From contig NZ_LT629971.1 in the NCBI RefSeq assembly GCF_900108565.1, positions 3,720,001 through 3,784,000 of the forward strand: a DNA stretch of 64,000 nucleotides. Direction: 5' to 3'. Below the pieces are notes generated by a model. That model saw only the letters and a list, made by a program, of their open reading frames with translations, had not been told where the DNA came from and did no database searches. Both the position numbers and the translations under genes were made by a program. Source of the stretch: Mycolicibacterium rutilum. GTDB lineage: Bacteria > Actinomycetota > Actinomycetes > Mycobacteriales > Mycobacteriaceae. Every line of letters begins with the position of its first letter. Position 1 is the first letter of the stretch. Shown here piece by piece: positions 25,258 through 33,557 of the stretch.

Positions 25258-25695
25258 GTGGCGGACAAGACGGCGCAGACCATCTACATCGATGCCGACC
25301 CCTCGACGGTCATGGACGTCATCGCCGACATCGGCTCCTATCCGGACTGGGTTGCCGAGTACAAGGAGACCGAGGTTCTCGAAACCGACGCCGACGGCTA
25401 TCCGAAGACGGCCCGGCTGGTGCTCGACGCCGCGGTCCTCAAGGACACCATGGTGCTGTCCTATGTGTGGCCGCCGGACCGCAACTCGGTGACGTGGACG
25501 CTGGTGTCCAGTTCGCTGCTGAAGGCGCTGGACGGGGCATATCGGCTGTCGCCCAAGGGATCCGGTACCGAGGTCACCTACGAGCTGTCGGTGGATCTGA
25601 TCATCCCCATGATCGGGCTGCTCAAGCGCAAGGCCGAGCGCAGGCTGACCGACACCGCGTTGAAGGACCTGAAGAAACGAGCCGAGGCTGAGTGA
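25258..25695 (+). CDS. SRPBCC ligand-binding protein (TB16.3-like)
   Basis: The 145-aa protein is a START/Bet v1-like fold (Rv2185c/TB16.3 family). The N-terminal TIYIDADPSTVMDVIADIGSYPDWVAEYKE is the classic polyketide cyclase/dehydrase signature, and the chain ends in a basic amphipathic helix, KRKAERRLTDTALKDLKKRAE. The hydrophobic LIIPMIGLL before it could close the pocket or touch membrane. Its ligand is not known. It begins a probable operon with the ArsA-like ATPase, and its own start looks leaderless. Confidence 0.85.
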   Translation: MADKTAQTIYIDADPSTVMDVIADIGSYPDWVAEYKETEVLETDADGYPKTARLVLDAAVLKDTMVLSYVWPPDRNSVTWTLVSSSLLKALDGAYRLSPKGSGTEVTYELSVDLIIPMIGLLKRKAERRLTDTALKDLKKRAEAE

Positions 25696-25696
25696 G

Positions 25697-26968
25697 CTGA
25701 ATGCCACCGACACGCCTGCCGTCGCCCGGATCAGCCTGTTCGTCGGGAAAGGCGGCGTAGGCAAGTCGACGCTGGCGACCGCGACCGCCGTGCGCGACGC
25801 ACAGGCGGGACTTCGCGTGCTGCTCGTCTCGACCGACCAGGCGCACTCGATCGGAGATGTGCTCGGCACCCCGGTGACGCCGACCGGCCTTCGGCAACCG
25901 ACCCGCGTACTGACCGACCTGCACGCGGGCGGCGGCGCCGGCGGCGGCTTCCTCGACGCCCTGGCACTGGACACGCTCGCCCTGCTGGGTGCACGCTGGC
26001 GCGACGTGGCCGACCTGATCACCGGCCGGTTCCCGGAATCAGAGCTGGAAAATGTTGCCCCCGAGGAGCTTTCGGCGCTGCCCGGCATCCAGGAGGTGCT
26101 CGGCCTGCATGAGGTGGGGGAGCTGGCGTCCTCCGGTGAGTGGGACCGGGTCGTGGTGGACTGCGCCTCGACCGCCGACGCGCTGCGCATGCTGACCCTG
26201 CCTTCGACGTTCGCGTTGTACCTGGAGCGGGCGTGGCCGCGGCACCGGCGGCTGTCCACCGGCGTCGACGACGCGCGCACCTCGGCGGTGGTCCACCTGC
26301 TCGAGCGCATCAGCGCGGGCACCGAGCAATTGGGCGCGCTGCTCACCGACGGGACCCAGGTCAGCGCGCACCTGGTGATGACCGCCGAGCGGGTGGTCGC
26401 CGCGGAGGCGGCGCGCACGCTGGGCTCGCTCGCGCTGATGGGCGTGCAGGTGGCCGAGTTGATCGTGAACCAGATTCTGGTGCAAGACGATTCGTACGAA
26501 TACCGCAACCTCCCCGAGCACCCGGCGTTCGACTGGTACACCGAGCGGATCTCCGAGCAGCGCGCGGTGCTCGACGAACTGGACGCCACGATCGGCGATG
26601 TCCAGCTGGTCATGGTGCCGCACCTGGCCGGCGAGCCGATCGGTCCCAAGGCGCTCGGCGAGCTGCTCGACGGTGCGCGGCGCCGCGAGGGCGCACCGCC
26701 GCCCGGGCCGCTGCGCCCGATCGTCGACCGCGAGTCCGGCTCCGGGCTCGAAGCGATCTACCGGCTACGGCTAGAGTTGCCCCAGGTCGACTCCTCGGCG
26801 CTGACGCTGGGCCGGGTCGACGACGACTTGATCATCGGCGCCGGCGGTATGCGGCGCCGGGTCCGTTTGGCGTCGGTGCTGCGTCGGTGCATCGTGGTGG
26901 ACGCGCAATTGCGAGGATGTGAGTTGACCGTGCGGTTCCGACCCAACCCGGAGGTGTGGCCGAAGTGA
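25697..26968 (+). CDS. ArsA/GET3-like ATPase (Rv2184c-like), start codon irregular
   Basis: The deviant Walker A FVGKGGVGKSTLATATA and the VLLVSTDQAHSIGDVLG switch (STDPAHS in GET3/ArsA, here with Gln for Pro) show an ArsA-family ATPase. Later landmarks are VVDCASTADALRML and a C-terminal beta domain. The family includes arsenite pumps and tail-anchored protein carriers; no arsenic gene is near. The frame is open from TGA 25670, but no ATG, GTG or TTG occurs before GTG 25790, which would cut off the P-loop. I give CTG 25697 as tentative start (423 aa). A one-base loss after the GTGAGC at 25692 is the alternative. Confidence 0.82.
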   Translation: MNATDTPAVARISLFVGKGGVGKSTLATATAVRDAQAGLRVLLVSTDQAHSIGDVLGTPVTPTGLRQPTRVLTDLHAGGGAGGGFLDALALDTLALLGARWRDVADLITGRFPESELENVAPEELSALPGIQEVLGLHEVGELASSGEWDRVVVDCASTADALRMLTLPSTFALYLERAWPRHRRLSTGVDDARTSAVVHLLERISAGTEQLGALLTDGTQVSAHLVMTAERVVAAEAARTLGSLALMGVQVAELIVNQILVQDDSYEYRNLPEHPAFDWYTERISEQRAVLDELDATIGDVQLVMVPHLAGEPIGPKALGELLDGARRREGAPPPGPLRPIVDRESGSGLEAIYRLRLELPQVDSSALTLGRVDDDLIIGAGGMRRRVRLASVLRRCIVVDAQLRGCELTVRFRPNPEVWPK

Positions 26969-27327
26969 GTGGGCCACACCCCGATCTCGGGCCCGAGTTG
27001 CGGCAGCTGGCGCAGGCGATCCTCGACAAGCTCGACCCCGCGGTACGGCTCGCCGCCGCGCGTGCCATGGGCGGCGACGCCGGCAGATGCCAGCAGGTGT
27101 GGTGTCCGGTGTGCGCGCTGGCTGCGCTGGTGGCCGGCGAGCAGCATCCGTTGCTGACGGTCATCGGCGAGCACAGCGTCGCGTTGCTCGCCGTCATCCG
27201 GGCGATCCTCGAGCAGGCCCAGCCCGACGGCCCGCCGTCGCCGCCGCCCGATGCGGGTCCCGACGGACCTCCGCCGCCACCGCCACCGGGGCGCTATCAA
27301 CACATCCCCGTCACGGTCGAGGAGTAG
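26965..27327 (+). CDS. Small Cys- and Pro-rich protein (Rv2183c-like)
   Basis: This is a 120-aa protein of unknown function. The middle has a CxxxxCxxC cluster (RCQQVWCPVCAL, Cys 42, 47, 50), suggesting a metal site, inside an otherwise helical region (ELRQLAQAILDKLDPAVRLAAARAM and HSVALLAVIRAILEQA). The last 35 residues are Pro-rich. GTG 26965 overlaps the ATPase stop as GTGA, so the two are translationally coupled; an in-frame GTG at 26956 is the alternative. Coupling suggests a partner or adaptor of the ATPase. Confidence 0.8.
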   Translation: MSGPHPDLGPELRQLAQAILDKLDPAVRLAAARAMGGDAGRCQQVWCPVCALAALVAGEQHPLLTVIGEHSVALLAVIRAILEQAQPDGPPSPPPDAGPDGPPPPPPPGRYQHIPVTVEE

Positions 27328-27334
27328 GCATCGC

Positions 27335-27358
27335 GCGCTGTGGTCGCATCCACAGCGC
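27335..27358 (+). promoter_or_regulatory. Hairpin after the Cys/Pro-rich gene
   Basis: GCGCTGTGG and CCACAGCGC form a 9-bp perfect stem with a 6-nt loop, 7 nt after the stop codon. No T run follows, so it could be a weak terminator or an mRNA-stabilising structure before the plsC-type gene. Confidence 0.45.
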
Positions 27359-27363
27359 ATAGG

Positions 27364-27394
27364 TAAAGTTGTCGCAGAACACCGGCCGGTGTTC
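27364..27394 (+). promoter_or_regulatory. Putative -10 and 18-bp operator palindrome before acyltransferase gene
   Basis: TAAAGT (27364-27369) fits TANNNT. GAACACCGG then CCGGTGTTC at 27377-27394 is a perfect palindrome placed where transcription would begin, 17 nt before ATG 27412. The position suits a repressor such as a TetR-type regulator. Confidence 0.5.
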
Positions 27395-27411
27395 GGTCCC
27401 CGGGAGGCCCT

Positions 27412-28137
27412 ATGTGGTATTGGCTGTTCAAGTATGTATTGCTGGGCCCCCTGCTCGCCTTGATCGGCCGTCCCAAAATCGAAGGCCTCGAACATATTCC
27501 GAGTTCAGGACCGGCGATCCTGGCCAGTAATCACCTGGCCGTGATGGACAGCTTCTACCTGCCGCTGATGGTCCGGCGCCGCATCACCTTCCTCGCCAAG
27601 CAGGAGTACTTCACCGGGACCGGCGTCAAAGGCCGGCTGATCGCCTGGTTCTACACCGCGGTCGGGCAGGTCCCCATCGATCGGACCGACGCCGACTCCG
27701 CGCAGGACGCGCTCAACACCGCCGCGCGCATCCTCGGCGAAGGCAAACTGCTGGGCATGTATCCCGAGGGCACCCGCTCCCCGGACGGCCGGCTGTACAA
27801 GGGCAAGACCGGGCTGGCCCGGCTGGCCCTGCAGACCGGTGTGCCGGTGATCCCCGTCGCGATGGTCGGAACCGACGTCGTGAACCCACCCGGCAAGAAA
27901 GGCCTGCGACCCGCGCGGGTCCGGGTCGTGCTCGGCAAGCCGATGGACTTCAGCCGCTTCGAGGGCCTCGCGGGCAACCGCTTCATCGAGCGTGCGGTCA
28001 TCGACGAGGTGATGTACGAGCTGATGCGGCTCTCCGGTCAGGAGTACGTCGACCTGTACGCCGCCGATGTCAAGGAGGGCAAGGCCGACGGCACGACGAC
28101 ACCGTCGGCCCGAATGCCCGAGGTAGCCGCGGGCTGA
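27412..28137 (+). CDS. 1-acyl-glycerol-3-phosphate acyltransferase (PlsC family, Rv2182c-like)
   Basis: This 241-aa membrane-associated acyltransferase adds an acyl chain in phospholipid synthesis. The catalytic HX4D box is NHLAVMDSFYLP, the phosphate-binding box is MYPEGTRSPDGRLYKGKTG, and VPVIPVAMVGTD is the fourth motif. The mycobacterial protein has, as I recall, been called PlsM and linked to placing palmitate at an unusual glycerol position; that is from memory. A GGGAGG site precedes ATG 27412, and an 18-bp palindrome lies just upstream. It abuts the convergent mannosyltransferase at TGATCA. Confidence 0.9.
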   Translation: MWYWLFKYVLLGPLLALIGRPKIEGLEHIPSSGPAILASNHLAVMDSFYLPLMVRRRITFLAKQEYFTGTGVKGRLIAWFYTAVGQVPIDRTDADSAQDALNTAARILGEGKLLGMYPEGTRSPDGRLYKGKTGLARLALQTGVPVIPVAMVGTDVVNPPGKKGLRPARVRVVLGKPMDFSRFEGLAGNRFIERAVIDEVMYELMRLSGQEYVDLYAADVKEGKADGTTTPSARMPEVAAG

Positions 28138-29415
28138 TCAGCCCGCAGCGGGCACCGGCGTGGCAGCCTGGGCCGGCTCACGGCCCCGTGTCGCGGTCGC
28201 CGACAGCGAACCGGCGGCCACGATGACCAAGACGGCCCACCACACATAGGACCCGCCCGCCAGCTGCCGCCACAGCGGCGCCGCGGTCTCGCGGTGCTCG
28301 GGCATCAGCGTGATCGGGGTCCACACCATCAGCGCGAAGCCGGCGAGCGCCACCGCGGCCAGCCCGGCGTGCCGCCTCCGGTAGGCCAGCACCGCGGTCA
28401 CCACCAACGTCGGCAGCGCCCAGACCCAGTGGTGTGACCACGACACCGGGGAGACGACGAGCCCGAACATCGCCACGCAGATCAGCGCGAGCACCGGCTC
28501 GCCGGCTTTGAGCACGCGGCGCACCGCCCACACCGTCAGGCCCAGCACCGCGAAGCAGGCCACCACCCACAGCACGAACCGCGGGCCTTCGCCCAGCCCC
28601 AGCCGGGCCAGGGCGCCCGCGATGTTCTGGTTGGTGTTCAGCGTCGCGGTGCCGATGCGGTCGGTGTTGCGCACGGTCTCGGTCCAGTACTCCAGCGAGT
28701 CCCGCCACGCGAACGCGACGCCGGCCAGGGTGGCGACCGCGGCCGAGATCACGGTCACGATCATCGCGCGGGTGTCGCGGCGCAGCAGGAAGTAGAGCAG
28801 GAACACCGCGGGCGTGAGCTTGAGCGCGATCGCCAGGCCGAGCAGCATGCCCCGCGGCCACGGCGTCCGGCGCGGCACGCAGTCGGCGATGACCAGCGTC
28901 ATCAGCACCACGTTGATCTGCCCGAAATCGAAGTTGGACCGGATCGGCTCGAGGTAGACGACCGCGGGCGCGACGAGGGCGGTGGCCAGCCACGCGCGGC
29001 GTAGCCACGCCGGCTCGCCGGTCACCGTGGTCGTGGGCCACACATCGAGCCGGTGCAGCACGATCGTCACTGCGACGATCAGCAGCACCAGGGTGGTCGC
29101 GGTGATCGCGACACTCGCCGCCTCCAGCGACAGCAGCGCGAACGGCGAGAAGAACACCGCGGCCAGCGGGGGATAGGTGAACGGCAGGTCGAGCCCACCG
29201 CGGGTGTGGAACATCGCGCCGTCGGCGTACAACGGCCGCCCGTCCAGCCAGGCCTGGCCGCCCATCCGGTAAACGTCCACGTCGATGCGGTAGGGGATCC
29301 GGCCGAGCAGGCGCCAGCCGGCCCAGACCAACGCGGCCAGCGTCAGCAGCTGAAACAGCCGCCAGGCGAGCGTTGGCCCCCAACCAGCCCCGCCGGGCGA
29401 CCGCCACATACTCAT
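28138..29415 (-). CDS. GT87 alpha-1,2-mannosyltransferase (Rv2181-like)
   Basis: This 425-aa GT-C glycosyltransferase has about ten transmembrane helices and the catalytic-loop acidic motif DVDVYRMGG after the first helix. FTYPPLAAVFFSPF and LKLTPAVFLLYFLL are also typical of the polyprenol-phosphate-mannose-dependent GT87 family. Rv2181 (also called MptC) puts alpha-1,2 mannose branches on lipomannan and LAM. The chain starts at ATG 29415, with a second ATG two codons later. Its stop directly abuts that of the acyltransferase. Confidence 0.9.
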   Translation of the reverse strand: MSMWRSPGGAGWGPTLAWRLFQLLTLAALVWAGWRLLGRIPYRIDVDVYRMGGQAWLDGRPLYADGAMFHTRGGLDLPFTYPPLAAVFFSPFALLSLEAASVAITATTLVLLIVAVTIVLHRLDVWPTTTVTGEPAWLRRAWLATALVAPAVVYLEPIRSNFDFGQINVVLMTLVIADCVPRRTPWPRGMLLGLAIALKLTPAVFLLYFLLRRDTRAMIVTVISAAVATLAGVAFAWRDSLEYWTETVRNTDRIGTATLNTNQNIAGALARLGLGEGPRFVLWVVACFAVLGLTVWAVRRVLKAGEPVLALICVAMFGLVVSPVSWSHHWVWALPTLVVTAVLAYRRRHAGLAAVALAGFALMVWTPITLMPEHRETAAPLWRQLAGGSYVWWAVLVIVAAGSLSATATRGREPAQAATPVPAAG

Positions 29416-29514
29416 GTCGCCGACCAGACTATCGGGGAGCCCCGTCGCATCAGCCGGTATCCCGGCCCCGACACGCGCTGGTCATAGTGCTGCTCACCGC
29501 CGCGGCGGTCGGCG

Positions 29515-29520
29515 TAAGTT
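29515..29520 (+). promoter_or_regulatory. Leaderless promoter -10 of the Rv2180c-like gene
   Basis: TAAGTT stands exactly 6 nt before GTG 29527. The spacer TTCTGG contains no Shine-Dalgarno. Confidence 0.5.
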
Positions 29521-29526
29521 TTCTGG

Positions 29527-30414
29527 GTGCGCGCGGACCTCCACTTCGACTTCGCGGTCCCGACGGGCCGGATACCGCTCGTCTTCTGCCTGGTCGCGTT
29601 CATCCTGACGTTCTTCGTGACCCGCACGATCGTGCGGTACATCCGTCGCCACGCCGGCAGCGACGCACCCCGCAAGTGGTGGCAGCCCCGCAACATCGGC
29701 ACGGGTTCCGGGCTGCACATCCACCACGTGGTGATCGGTGTGATCCTGGTCATGATCTCCGGTGTGACGATGGTGACGCTGGCCGTTGACGGGGGAGTAC
29801 CCGAATTCACGGTGGCGGCAACCTTTTTCGGGATCGGTGCCGCACTGGTGCTCGACGAGTTCGCACTGATCCTGCACCTGCAGGACGTCTACTGGGCCGA
29901 GGACGGCCGGACCTCGGTGGACGCGGTGTTCGCCGCGGTCGCGGTCGCCGGCCTGCTCATCCTGGGTTTCAACCCGCTGTCGTTCTTCGACATCGACATC
30001 TGGCGCAGCGACCACACCCTGCTCGCCAGGGCCAGCGTGATCGCGATCGCGGTGCTGACCCTGCTGCTGGCGGTGGTGGTGCTGCTCAAGGGCAAGGTGT
30101 GGACCGGCCTGGTCGGCATGTTCATCACCCCGCTGCTGGTCGTCGGCGCGATCCGGCTGTCGCGGCCACATGCGCCGTGGGCGCGGTGGCGCTACACCAA
30201 CCGGCCCCGCAAGATGCACCGGGCGCTGGAACGGGAGCGCTGGCTGCGGCGGCCGGTCGTACAGGCCAAACTATGGCTGCAGGACGCGATCGCGGGGATG
30301 CCGAAATTCCCCGACGACGCCAAGGTCGACGAGCAACTCGACCGCGAGATTCGCGCGGCCCCTGCGCCGAAGGACCGGACCGCATCGGAGCACCTCGCAA
30401 AGGAACCCGCTTAG
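29527..30414 (+). CDS. Integral membrane protein (Rv2180c-like)
   Basis: This is a 295-aa conserved membrane protein of unknown function. Six or so hydrophobic helices run from PLVFCLVAFILTFFVTRTIV to GLVGMFITPLLVVGAI. HIHHVVIGVILVM, and DEFALILHLQDVYWAEDGR between helices, are notable for buried His and acidic residues and may mark an active or metal site. The C-terminal 75 residues are cytoplasmic and charged. Its TAG shares a base with the GTG of RNase AS, so the two are co-translated. Confidence 0.85.
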   Translation: MRADLHFDFAVPTGRIPLVFCLVAFILTFFVTRTIVRYIRRHAGSDAPRKWWQPRNIGTGSGLHIHHVVIGVILVMISGVTMVTLAVDGGVPEFTVAATFFGIGAALVLDEFALILHLQDVYWAEDGRTSVDAVFAAVAVAGLLILGFNPLSFFDIDIWRSDHTLLARASVIAIAVLTLLLAVVVLLKGKVWTGLVGMFITPLLVVGAIRLSRPHAPWARWRYTNRPRKMHRALERERWLRRPVVQAKLWLQDAIAGMPKFPDDAKVDEQLDREIRAAPAPKDRTASEHLAKEPA

Positions 30415-30911
30415 TGCGCTACTTCTACGACACCGAATTCATCGACAACGGCCGCACCATCGAGCTGATCTCAATCGGCGTGGCCGCTGAGGATGGACGC
30501 GAATATTACGCCGTCTCAACGGAATTCAACCCGGAACGGGCGGGCAGCTGGGTCCGCAAGAACGTGCTGCCCAAACTGCCGCCGCCCGCCTCGCAGCTGT
30601 GGCGGTCGCGGCGGCAGATCCGTTCGGAGCTGGAGGACTTCTTCGGCATCGACGGTGACGAGCCCATCGAGCTGTGGGCCTGGGTGGGCGCCTACGACCA
30701 CGTGGTGCTGTGCCAGCTGTGGGGGCCGATGACCGACCTGCCGCCGGCGATCCCGCGGTTCACCCGCGAACTGCGCCAGTTCTGGGAGGACCGCGGCTCG
30801 CCGCGGATGCCGCCGCGGCCGCGCGACGCGCACGACGCGTTGGTCGACGCCCGGCACAACCTGCGCCGGTACCAGCTGATGACCGCCGGGGAAGCGCCTG
30901 GCCAGCGGTGA
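30414..30911 (+). CDS. 3'-5' exoribonuclease RNase AS (Rv2179c-like)
   Basis: This 165-aa DEDDh-type exonuclease digests adenylate-rich RNA in M. tuberculosis. RYFYDTEFIDNG holds the first Asp and Glu, AWVGAYDHVVLCQL the second Asp, and DAHDALVDARHNLRRY the final Asp and His. GTG 30414 overlaps the previous TAG by one base. The pairing with a membrane protein hints at membrane-near RNA turnover, but that is inference. aroG starts 33 nt later from its own promoter. Confidence 0.92.
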   Translation: MRYFYDTEFIDNGRTIELISIGVAAEDGREYYAVSTEFNPERAGSWVRKNVLPKLPPPASQLWRSRRQIRSELEDFFGIDGDEPIELWAWVGAYDHVVLCQLWGPMTDLPPAIPRFTRELRQFWEDRGSPRMPPRPRDAHDALVDARHNLRRYQLMTAGEAPGQR

Positions 30912-30932
30912 AAACCACCCGTCGCGGGCCGT

Positions 30933-30938
30933 TACCAT
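30933..30938 (+). promoter_or_regulatory. Leaderless promoter -10 of aroG
   Basis: TACCAT lies exactly 6 nt before GTG 30945. No Shine-Dalgarno is present, so aroG looks leaderless. Confidence 0.55.
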
Positions 30939-30944
30939 GAACGG

Positions 30945-32333
30945 GTGAACTGGACCGTCGACGTACCCATCGACCAGCTGCCTGCACTGCCGCCGCTGCC
31001 CGATGACCTGCGGCAACGGCTCGACGCGGCGCTCGCCCGGCCCGCGGTGCAGCAACCCAGCTGGGACGCCGAAGCGGCCAAGAACATGCGCACCGTGCTG
31101 GAGAGCGTCCCGCCGGTGACCGTGCCCGCCGAGATCGAGCGGCTCAAGGGTCTGCTCGCCGACGTGGCCCTCGGCAAGGCGTTCCTGCTGCAGGGCGGCG
31201 ACTGCGCCGAGACCTTCGTCGACAACACCGAACCGCACATCCGCGCCAACATCCGCACGCTGCTGCAGATGGCGGTGGTGCTCACCTACGGCGCGAGCGT
31301 GCCGGTGGTCAAGGTCGCCCGCATCGCGGGTCAGTACGCCAAACCGCGCTCGTCCGACATCGACGCCCTGGGGCTGAAGTCCTACCGCGGCGACATGGTC
31401 AACGGCTTCGCGCCCGACGCCGCGGCCCGCGAGCATGATCCGTCGCGGCTGGTGCGCGCCTACGCCAACGCCAGCGCCGCGATGAACCTGGTGCGGGCGC
31501 TCACGGCGTCCGGGCTGGCCTCGCTGCACCAGGTGCACGACTGGAACCGCGAGTTCGTCCGCACCTCGCCGGCCGGCGCGCGCTACGAGGCGCTGGCCGG
31601 GGAGATCGACCGGGCGTTGACCTTCATGAGCGCGTGCGGCGTCGACGACCGCAATCTGCAGACCGCCGAGATCTACGCGTCGCACGAGGCGCTGGTGCTC
31701 GACTACGAGCGCGCGATGCTGCGCCTCTCGGAAAACGCGGCGGGCGAGTCCTCGCTCTACGACCTGTCCGCGCACTACGTGTGGATCGGCGAGCGCACCC
31801 GCCAGCTCGACGGCGCACACGTCGCGTTCGCCGAGGTGATCGCCAACCCGATCGGCATCAAGCTCGGCCCGACCATGACGCCGGAACTGGCGGTCGAGTA
31901 CGTCGAACGCCTCGACCCGAACAACGTGCCGGGCCGGCTGACGCTGGTGACCCGCATGGGCAACAACAAGGTTCGCGATCTGCTGCCGCCGATCATCGAG
32001 AAGGTGCAGGCGACCGGGCACCAGGTGATCTGGCAGTGCGACCCGATGCACGGCAACACCCACGAGTCCTCGACCGGCTACAAGACCCGCCACTTCGACC
32101 GCATCGTCGACGAGGTGCAGGGCTACTTCGAGGTGCACCGGGCGCTGGGCACCCATCCCGGCGGTATCCACGTCGAGATCACCGGTGAGAACGTCACCGA
32201 GTGTCTCGGTGGCGCGCAAGACATTTCGGACAGCGACCTGGCCGGTCGCTACGAGACCGCCTGCGATCCGCGGCTGAACACCCAGCAGAGCCTGGAGCTG
32301 GCGTTCCTGGTCGCGGAGATGCTGCGCGACTGA
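30945..32333 (+). CDS. aroG: Class II DAHP synthase
   Basis: This 462-aa enzyme condenses phosphoenolpyruvate with erythrose 4-phosphate, the first step of the shikimate pathway. Class II landmarks are LLQGGDCAETFVDN, GQYAKPRSSD, IGIKLGPTM, and the metal and substrate segments CDPMHGNTHES and GIHVEITGENVTECLGG. The length equals the M. tuberculosis enzyme, which also activates chorismate mutase by complex formation. The start is GTG. Its stop lies 3 nt from that of convergent pknL, with no terminator. Confidence 0.95.
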   Translation: MNWTVDVPIDQLPALPPLPDDLRQRLDAALARPAVQQPSWDAEAAKNMRTVLESVPPVTVPAEIERLKGLLADVALGKAFLLQGGDCAETFVDNTEPHIRANIRTLLQMAVVLTYGASVPVVKVARIAGQYAKPRSSDIDALGLKSYRGDMVNGFAPDAAAREHDPSRLVRAYANASAAMNLVRALTASGLASLHQVHDWNREFVRTSPAGARYEALAGEIDRALTFMSACGVDDRNLQTAEIYASHEALVLDYERAMLRLSENAAGESSLYDLSAHYVWIGERTRQLDGAHVAFAEVIANPIGIKLGPTMTPELAVEYVERLDPNNVPGRLTLVTRMGNNKVRDLLPPIIEKVQATGHQVIWQCDPMHGNTHESSTGYKTRHFDRIVDEVQGYFEVHRALGTHPGGIHVEITGENVTECLGGAQDISDSDLAGRYETACDPRLNTQQSLELAFLVAEMLRD

Positions 32334-32336
32334 TCG

Positions 32337-33503
32337 TCAGATCAGGTTCGGCAGATTGCTGCCGACCGTCCAGGCGGCGACGGCGATCAGCCCGGTCAGC
32401 GTGAGCACCGTGATGACCCAGAACAGCAGGGCCCGCTTGGCGCGCTGCCGCGCCCAGTAGAACTCGTCGAGGTCGATCCCGGCGAATTGTCCTGCCGCAG
32501 GCAGATGTTCGGGTTCGGGAAGCTCGTCGCGGACCAGCGCGCGGGTGCGTTGACGCGGTGCCGGGGGCGTGGCCGGGATCGGCACCACCGCGGAGGTGTG
32601 CTGCGCGGAGCTGCGCGGCGCGGGCACCCGAAACGGCGGCAACGCGAGTTCGTCGACGATCGCGGCGAGGTCGTCGCCCATCTCCTGGGCGTCGGCATAC
32701 CGCTGCACGGGGTCGCGGTCGGTGGCCCTCAGCACGAATTCGTCGAATTGCGGTGGGACACCGGAGATCACCGAGCTCGGCGGCGGGACGTCGTTGTCCA
32801 TGCGCTGATAGGCGACGGTGAGGGCGCTGTCCCCGGTGAACGGGGTGTGACCGGTCAGCAGCTCGTAGGTCAGGATGCCTGCCGAGTAGACGTCGCTGCC
32901 GGGTCCGGCGTCGCCGGTGCTGACCTGTTCGGGCGACAGGTAGGCCGCGGTGCCCAAAATGACGCTGGTGGAGGTGATCTTGGCGTCGGCGACCGCGCGC
33001 ACCAGGCCGAAGTCGGCGATCTTGACGTCGCCGGAATCGGAGATCAGCACGTTCTCCGGCTTGATGTCCCGGTGCACCAGGCCCGCGCGGTGAGCGGTCG
33101 CGAGCCCACCCAGGACGGGACTCAGCACGGCGGCCGCGGCGTGCGGAGGCATCGGCCCGCGCTCGCGCAGCAGCTCCCGCAGCGTGCCGCCCTCGACGAG
33201 TTCCATCACCAGGAACGGTGGCGTGCCGCCCGCCTGCCCGCCGCCCTGGTCGAAGACGGCGACGACGCCGGGGTGGGCCAGCCGCGCCACCGCCCGCGCC
33301 TCGCGCTGGAAGCGCGTCAGGAACTGCGTGTCGCCCGCGTACCGCGAGTCCATGATCTTGACCGCGACCGGCCGGTCCAGCCGCAAATCCAGTCCGCGGT
33401 ACACTGCGGACATCCCGCCGGTGGCGATCAGGGTGTCGACGCGGTACCGACCGTCGAGCACAGTCCCGGCCAGCGGGTCGGCGTAGGCGTCCACCGGAGA
33501 CAT
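32337..33503 (-). CDS. pknL: Serine/threonine protein kinase PknL
   Basis: This 388-aa membrane kinase has the kinase domain at about residues 17-285: glycine loop LIATGGMSAVYRG, VAVKIMD lysine, VHRDIKPENVL catalytic loop, IADFGLV, and YLSPEQ for the APE motif. A Pro/Ala-rich juxtamembrane part follows, then one transmembrane helix (LFWVITVLTLTGLIAVAAW) with almost no outer domain, which is characteristic of PknL. ATG 33503 gives the family N-terminus; the longer open frame is a shadow. It is divergent from its known substrate type, the Rv2175c-like DNA-binding protein. Confidence 0.94.
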   Translation of the reverse strand: MSPVDAYADPLAGTVLDGRYRVDTLIATGGMSAVYRGLDLRLDRPVAVKIMDSRYAGDTQFLTRFQREARAVARLAHPGVVAVFDQGGGQAGGTPPFLVMELVEGGTLRELLRERGPMPPHAAAAVLSPVLGGLATAHRAGLVHRDIKPENVLISDSGDVKIADFGLVRAVADAKITSTSVILGTAAYLSPEQVSTGDAGPGSDVYSAGILTYELLTGHTPFTGDSALTVAYQRMDNDVPPPSSVISGVPPQFDEFVLRATDRDPVQRYADAQEMGDDLAAIVDELALPPFRVPAPRSSAQHTSAVVPIPATPPAPRQRTRALVRDELPEPEHLPAAGQFAGIDLDEFYWARQRAKRALLFWVITVLTLTGLIAVAAWTVGSNLPNLI

Positions 33504-33557
33504 GTTACGGACGGCTTTCCCGGCGAATATGCGCCTACGGTCGCGGGTCGCCGGATC

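Noticed and set aside
25790..25792. GTG as start of the ArsA-like ATPase
   Set aside because: It would remove the P-loop GKGGVGKST encoded just upstream in the same open frame.
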